Shown piece by piece: positions 58,245 to 64,000 of a stretch of DNA of 64,000 nucleotides. The notes beneath the pieces were generated by a model. That model ran no database searches. It saw only the letters and a list, made by a program, of their open reading frames with translations, and was not told the DNA's origin. The translations under genes and the position numbers were made by a program. Source of the DNA: Paramacrobiotus metropolitanus (taxonomy: Eukaryota > Tardigrada > Eutardigrada > Parachela > Macrobiotidae); NCBI RefSeq assembly GCF_019649055.1, contig NW_026570402.1, positions 1 to 64,000 on the forward strand. Direction: 5' to 3'. Position 1 is the stretch's first letter; each line of letters begins with the position of its first letter.

Positions 58245-59147
58245 GTCATTGATCAGCGATTCAGCTAACATTTTCAATTTTACGAGTGAGCGGATCGAAG
58301 GTTTAATTTAAATGAAAACTTGAGAGAAACATGTCGATGCAAAACATAAATAAATTAATATTGTTTAGTTAGCAGAAACTGAGAAAATTGAAAACCCCGC
58401 GCACTATTTAATGCGGGTAGTAACAATTCCCACATACAGCTAGACAGATACAGTAACATTAACTACTTGTAGTTATTACGAAGAGTCAGACATCTTTCTC
58501 TGTTGGCTGGTATACGGCCAGTGCAGCGCACCATGGTGCATAAGCTATGATTCATAGAGATAAGAACGGGTATGTTAAAAAACGGAGCTCTGCAGCGCGG
58601 TATCTCGAATACGTGCGGTATAGTTGTTTTGACCATTCAGAGCATAGATAAGCTCCGGATCGTGATGACACACGTTACCAGTCGTTTCTACTGCGCTTAA
58701 TGCACAAAAAACCTTCATAGGCGTTGGAAGATACCCGAATGTCTGAATCTGTGCATTGTAACAGAATACCGCCAATAAACTGCGCAATCAGTAAGGGATA
58801 AGAACTACATTGGATTCACTAAACGAACGCCACTGTACGTCTGCCACATGTGCATAAAATGCGATAATATGAACTGAGACTTAGAAAGTAAGTACACAAA
58901 AAATGATACATAGTACAGAAAACTTTGAGATTGAACAACTGCGAAAAGCGGACAACTGCGAATATTGAACGCCAGGGCATACTGTAGCTGGGTTTGGTGT
59001 TAGCCTGTTAGGTATGCGTATACACTATCATTTTCGATTAAGCGATAAAATGGTGGTTCTTTCATCAGTGCTGTTGTATTCCACTCCAGAGACATTTTTT
59101 AGGCAGCAGCAGAACCGCAAAACGGACTGTTATTTCAGATCCGTCGG
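58245..59147. other. Intergenic stretch between G12 and G11, no gene seen
   Basis: A 70-codon minus-strand frame (58787-58575) is unrecognised. By the B-A alternation a type A gene would be expected between G11 and G12, but no trace of one was found. Confidence 0.4.
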
Positions 59148-60454
59148 TTAATCGTCGCCATCGGTACCGTCGCTATCGCTATCGGACTCGTATGTTATCG
59201 GATGGTACGGTACCGTAGTCGGCGGTGTTGCGTAGGAGAAGTATGGTGGCGGTACAGGTGGTACCGGTGGTGCGTTGTAATATGTTTGGCCGATCGGCTT
59301 CATTTCGATGGCCCCATGTGTAATCGGAAGGGACGGTGTTGCGTAGGAGATGTACGGAGGCGCAACAGGTAGTGGTAACGGTACAGGTGGCAGTGGTTGT
59401 ACAGGTGGCAGTGGTTGCACAGGTGGCAGTGGTTGTACAGGTGGTGGGTCGTAATATGTTTGGCCTATCGGCTTCGTTTCGATGGCCTCACGTGGTAACG
59501 GACGGGACGGTGTTGCGTACGAGATGTACGGAGGCGCAACAGGTAGTGGTAACGGTACAGGTGGCAGTGGTTGTACAGGTGGTGGGTCGTAATGTGAGCG
59601 GCCCCACCACGGCCCTAAAAATCCTGCCTGGACGCCCATGAAAGGATTCACAGCCAGTGGATAAGCCATTGGTCCTGGCAGATTTGTTGTCATTGTCATT
59701 GTTGGCGCTGGACACATCCCACCAGGCACTGGCATCACCCCATGGGCATTGGACTGCCCCACCGCCGTGAGTAGCGGGTTGAATGGAAACCCTGTGCCGG
59801 TGTTGGTAGGCCCTGTGGGTAATGTGGTGGACGACCGGCGGCTACGCGGCTGCGTCGGGAACGGGGATACTGGCTTTTCCGGGGCGTGTTTGTACAGGAA
59901 GATGTCGCGCAGCTCGGTGAGCAGCAACAGTCCGCTCTAGCAACCAACCATCCCAGTGAATAATAAGCCAGTTAAATGCAAATTATTATAAAAATTCTCA
60001 CAATTCTTGCTGTTAACCCTAAAATTCTTGATGCACGTTCTGTATCTGCCTTTAAATTCATACTCAGATCTGTTGATCTGCCTTAAGCATTTTACATCTG
60101 GAGCTCAAGTGCTTTCTGTTCGACCAGATTTAAATAGTAACTAGCAACTAATAGGTAATAATTAGAAACTGATTGTTATTGTTACAGGTTCGTACCAAGT
60201 GAAAAGAAAATTTGTAAAATAACTGACCAACTCGAAGGTAGTGCGTATGGCAGGGAAGTTATCGATTCGAAGTAGGGAGTTGAGAATTTAACAGCACTGA
60301 TGATGCAGCTACACTCACCTGGACCGGTCCCGCTGCGAGTTCCGCATCGCTCAACAGCGGAAAGCGGACGAGAAAGAGCGCCGCACCCAAGGCTTCGCGC
60401 CGGTTGGTGGCGGACGGCTCCAGTTTGCGCTCTTGACAAGTCTTCGTGGCCCAC
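59148..60454 (-). CDS. G12: last two exons of a type B gene with a long proline-rich tail
   Basis: Exons 60454-60319 (136 bp linker exon: K-T-C-Q-E-R-K-L-E-P, A-L-G-A-A-L-F-L-V-R-F-P) and 59936-59148 (262 codons plus stop). The tail starts L-L-T-E-L-R-D-I-F-L-Y-K-H-A-P-E-K-P and continues as a low-complexity chain with repeated D-P-P-P-V-Q-P-L-P-P-V and P-P-Y-I-S-Y-A-T-P, ending in an acidic D-S-D-S-D-G-T-D-G-D-D. BTB and BACK exons are not in the window and must lie past the LINE at 61404 if they exist. The repeats suggest growth by replication slippage. Confidence 0.82.
59380..59600 (-). repeat. Coding minisatellite in the G12 tail
   Basis: ACAGGTGGCAGTGGTTG-type units of 18 bp occur in a row near 59384-59445 and again near 59553-59580, inside a larger duplication (59336-59460 and 59513-59592) that contains GAGATGTACGGAGGCGCAAC. 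Confidence 0.75.
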
Positions 60455-61403
60455 CTGTAGTACCAGATGGCAAATTAAAAATGATTCGCGGAATTAATTC
60501 GCCAATCAAGTTAATTAAAACAGGCAACGCGTTGATGGGAACAAACAAGCAGTCACACGGTTCACTGCCGCGAAAACGCACGGAGTTAGTACTTACAAAA
60601 TTAACAGTACTAGGTACGTATATACCGCTGGCTCCTAACATACAGATCACAAGCGATTTCCTTTCGGCTGACCTGATTTACTGGGGAAATCAACTTCATA
60701 TCCTAATCGATTATTATTTTACGAAAACGTCTGAACTGAAAAATCTTAATGAATGAAATCCACGCCCTTCCGCCGCTTGACACAACTGTAAGTGACTGTA
60801 ACAATCCGAAGCGGTGACTATATGGGCCACCTTGATTACTTAGTTTCGTAATGAAAATCAAAAGGAAAAAACTGTCATGGTCAGTCTGTTTGATTTTCGT
60901 CAACAAAGGCCTGCTTTTCCCGTGCATTTCTGCAACACTTTTGATAAATGATAAATTACGAGAATTACTTTTATTGTGCGAATGCGTTGTTTTGAGCCAT
61001 CGAAGAAACCGAACTGAGAAACATTCGGTGATCAACCTGGAAAATTGCATTGCGAATAAACGCCTGGAAAATTGCATTGCGAATAAACTTGCGGTCGCCT
61101 GGAAAATTGTATTGCGAATACACTGAGCGTAAACAAAGAAACCGTAGTTTGTTTTAATAAGCAATGAGGGAAAAGAACACTCTGACTCCGAGTTTGTGCG
61201 GAAATTTATTGGTAGTGCTTTATACTCGATCTCGATCGCTGCTTGTGCTGGCTGGTCGAGACTTTGCTATGCATGTTACCCACAGGTAAAAGCATAGCGG
61301 TTTTCGAATTTAACTGGCGTTTTTAACTGTGAAAACTGCCGTATTCCATCATCCGAATTTGAATATCCCTTGTTAATTATCGACATCAGTCCTCCCAGTC
61401 ACC
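60455..61403 (-). other. Proposed intron of G12 up to the LINE; small repeat
   Basis: Blocks near 60660-60790 (ACTGGGGAAATC, CTTCCGCCGCTTGACAC) recur in the matching intron of G7, G9 and partly G11, supporting intron identity. CCTGGAAAATTGNATTGCGA is repeated three times at 61036, 61063 and 61098. Confidence 0.55.
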
Positions 61404-63212
61404 ATGGAAGTTCAGAACTGGTACCGATTCACACGCTGCCAATCTGGACATGAAGAAGCATACCTTACCCGGTTTTTATATGAAATTATTTACCGTAAAT
61501 TACCAATTAATATTTCCTCTGTAATTCTCGCTAATTCTTCTCGTCAGAAAATCCTTCCTCCTGCGTGGGACAACCTCCCCCATTCCGCACTGGTAAGATA
61601 TCAATCGTTTCTTGGTGACTTCACTAATCAGTTATCTTACGCATGTAAGCATGACCTTTGGGCTGCGCATGAGATTGCTGAATTATTCACTTGGGGGTTG
61701 GCAGAATATGCTTTGTGTGTTTTACGTTGCACGTCTTCTAAAAGTAAATTTTTTAACAAAAAGCGAGTTAGTGCCGTCCCTCCCGAACTGTTGTCCCACC
61801 TTTCTTCGGTTACTCGTGAAATTAATAAACTAAAGCGGACGAAGCGCCGCCTCAGGGCCAATAACCGCGAACTGTCTCTCGATTATGCCAGTAATTTAAG
61901 TCATTTAAAACTATTAAAGAAAACTCTTTCCGAAAAAGTAGCACAGCTCCGATCTTCAGCAGAGCGTAAAGAAAACGATAGTTGGTTCCGGCGAAATATG
62001 TTCAGTTTCATTAATTCGAAACTCAAGCACGGTAATAATACTTCCAATAGCGCGCTGAAAACTGGTGATATTGAAGAATATTTTAAAAAGGTTTGTAACC
62101 CAACCCAGCTACCACCAGTCGATTGTGCTTGGATTAACAAACTCGAAAAGAAACCAGTGACTGTTAACTTTAATTCGTCTGATATCAAGCCATCCGATAT
62201 CGAGTACATCTTGAAAGAAAAGAAGCTTTCATGTGGGTCTGGTCTCGATGGTTTAAACTATGTTTTTTTAAAACCGTTTCCGGTAATTCACAGATTTTTG
62301 GCTTTTCTTTTTAATAAAATTTTGGCGTCAGGGAAACCGTGTAAGTCATAGCAGACAGGTAAGACTGTTCTTATACATAAGAAGGGCGATTTGAAATCGG
62401 TTGAAAATTATCGTCCCATCACTTTAACCAGTTGTGTAGGTAAAATTTTCCACTCAGTTATTTCTAAACGGCTAATGTCTTTTTGCATAAAAAACGGTAT
62501 TATCGATACGGATGTACAAAAGGGGTTCATAGAAGAAATGAATGGGTGCGGCGAACATTCGTTAAAACTTTTGAAACTGATCGAGCAGCAACGTACTGAA
62601 AGACGTGCAATGCACGTCACCTGGCTCGATGTAGCCAATGCTTATGGCTCGGTAAGGAAAGAAGTCATGTTGGCTGCGTTAAAGCATTATGGCATTCCTG
62701 ACGAAATTATTAATTACATTAATAATTATTACACTGGACTTTCTATTAAAATTCAAAATGACGATTCTTTTACCAGTGAAATTCCGTTTAACGTAGGTTT
62801 GTTTCAGGGCGACACAATGAGCTGTGCGCTGTTTTTATTAATTTTTAACCCAATTTTGGAATTTATTGAAAATAACAGGAAGCACGGTATTGCTTTCGAT
62901 AATTTACCCGACCATAAGCTTATCGCACTGAGTTTTGCCGATGACCTTACGTTAATCGTGCACAATAAATTAACTATGCAGCGCGTCTTGAACGACATCG
63001 ATAGCCGAATGAATTCACTGGGTTTGCAGCTCCAACCCAGTAAATGCAGAAGTTTTTCTTTAAAAAAAGGCGTTTCTACAGTTTCCGATTTTTCGATTAA
63101 AGGTCAGCGTATAACGAATATCTCTGAAGAACCGATGAAATTTTTGGGAACCTGGGTTTTTGAGAAGCAGCAAACAACTTCAGCTGGTGATAAGATATGC
63201 GAAAATTTTTGA
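61404..63212 (+). pseudogene. LINE reverse transcriptase, N-terminal and RT part with one TAG
   Basis: Both halves are in one frame, interrupted only by TAG at 62349-62351, just before T-V-L-I-H-K-K-G-D. A single base change would explain it. RT fingers and palm are complete by motif: N-Y-R-P-I, D-V-A-N-A-Y-G-S, Q-G-D-T-M-S, F-A-D-D, L-G-T-W. Confidence 0.82.
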
Positions 63213-63316
63213 TAATTTTCTACAGCGTATTGATAAATTGAATTTACGTGATACTTTTAAAATAAAAAATTTACAAAGACTATATGACATCGTGTGTCCG
63301 GTTTCTTCTTACGGTA

Positions 63317-64000
63317 CATGATCTGACTCTGTCTGTTGGCAATAAGTTGGAAAGCAAAGTGAATAAATACATCAAAAAGTGGATTGGGTTGAATGATTCC
63401 GCGAATTGCGACTACTTCTATTCACCTGATGGCCTAGATCTAAAATCTGTTACTTCTATCTATTTGCAATCGCATGCAGCCTTTCTTGCGGATGCCATGT
63501 GTTCTACAGATCTTGTTGTTTCTACTACTGCATCTAAATCCTTGGAAAAATCTTGTTTGTCAGACACAGCTGTTGTTAACATTGTTAACGACACCGTAGA
63601 GGCAGGGAAGCAGGCAGGTGTATCAAAAGGGAAAATTAGGAAGTTGGTCAGCGCCAAAGTTCGCTCAGAAAGGACAACTAGGCGAGAAAATAGGTTAAGT
63701 ACTATTATTCAGCAGGGCGCGTGGAAGGCAGTCGCAGAAGCACAAGCATTGGATACGTTTTGGAAGTCAGTAATATACAACCTCCCAGAGAAGACTGTAT
63801 CCTTTATGGTTAAAGCGGCTCTTGACATTGCTCCTTCTTTCACTAATCTCTGTAAGTGGGGCATGTCTGTCTCACCTAAGTGTGATCTCTGTGGTGGTGA
63901 AAGCGGTACCCTTTGTCATATCCTTAATTGGTGTCCTATCGCTCTCTCTGGTGCACGCTTCACATGGCGACATAACAGTGTTCTGAAAGCTATTTTCGAC
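63317..64000 (+). CDS. LINE C-terminal frame with CCHC-type finger, open to the edge
   Basis: 227 codons without a stop, following two frame changes. It holds V-N-K-Y-I-K-K-W-I-G-L, a W-K-x-x-V-A-E-A segment and C-D-L-C ... H ... C near 63880-63935. It is the thumb/connector and zinc-finger region; the nuclease itself would be to the right of the window. Confidence 0.75.

Larger units (their letters stand above)
61404..64000 (+). mobile_element. Large LINE (non-LTR retrotransposon) running off the right edge
   Basis: Starts at an ATG in good context (CACCATGG). The first open part (61404-62351) has a basic helical stretch (K-R-T-K-R-R-L-R) and G-S-G-L-D-G-L-N-Y, then a TAG. The same frame continues (62352-63212) with N-Y-R-P-I-T-L-T-S, G-F-I-E, the F-A-D-D catalytic motif near 62935 and P-S-K-C. 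A +1 shift near 63205 and another near 63317 are needed to go on. The last frame is open from 63317 to the edge and has C-x2-C-G ... L-C-H-I-L-N-W-C-P and W-R-H-N-S-V-L, the zinc-finger signature that precedes a restriction-like endonuclease in R2/NeSL-type LINEs. Copy is dead as read. Confidence 0.87.

Noticed and set aside
59336-59641. Val/Gln-rich 101-codon plus-strand frame
   Set aside because: It is the complement of the G12 proline-rich minisatellite.

Overview
The window is eukaryotic nuclear DNA, almost certainly from an invertebrate animal. Its genes are split by GT-AG introns, there are four kinds of retrotransposon plus DNA transposons, and the host genes are BTB-BACK proteins of the BTBD1/2/3/6 type. 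I cannot name the species; a tardigrade would fit my impression, but nothing here proves it. No bacterial operon, CRISPR array, tRNA or rRNA gene was found.

Layout. (1) 1-10303: a Ty3/Gypsy-type LTR retrotransposon on the minus strand. It runs off the left edge and has a very long gag-protease-RT frame, a decayed RNase H and integrase, a 1.5-kb leader with five hairpin-forming 38-bp repeats, a tRNA-Lys-like primer site and one LTR. (2) 10490-11457: the first BTB gene, frameshifted and lacking its 3' exons. (3) 11793-15848: a gag-only LTR element with two ~470-bp LTRs, a CAGT target duplication, a tRNA-Phe primer site and a leader minisatellite. A 1293-bp mariner (TA target, 28-bp inverted repeats, dead transposase) sits inside its gag. 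(4) 17402-17991: a 590-bp non-autonomous hAT element with a perfect 8-bp target duplication. (5) 18790-60454: a tandem, all-minus-strand array of BTB-BACK genes that continues past the last LINE.

The array holds twelve genes or remnants (G1-G12). Splice sites could be read base by base, and exon sizes are nearly constant (123, 185 and 136 bp recur). All share BTB, BACK and a linker resembling BTBD6. The C-terminal PHR domain of animal BTBD1/2/3/6 is absent and replaced by one of two unrelated ends. Type A (G1-G5, G8, G10) carries a ~165-220 residue domain with a conserved core (E-x-V-F-V ... PAVV-I/M-G) and a basic tail; G8 and G10 have an Asp/Glu/Tyr-rich loop inside it. Type B (G6, G7, G9, G11, G12) ends in a variable proline-rich tail. 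From G7 to G11 the types alternate B-A-B-A-B, which suggests duplication of a two-gene unit. G2, G3, G7, G10 and G11 are intact; G5 lacks its first two exons; G8 has one frameshift; G12 runs on past the LINE; G1, G4, G6 and G9 are broken.

Most genes have an ETS-like CCGGAAGT/C site 160-340 bp before the ATG. Four type A genes also have GGCGACCGCC at a fixed 66-69 bp from it. Mobile DNA has reworked the array: a CR1/L2-like LINE splits an exon of G9, a LINE fragment sits in an intron of G10, a foldback element separates G10 from its promoter module, an inverted-repeat element lies in an intron of G5, and a larger LINE (61404 to the right edge) lies in or beyond G12. A Rab26/37-like GTPase fragment abuts the truncated G6.
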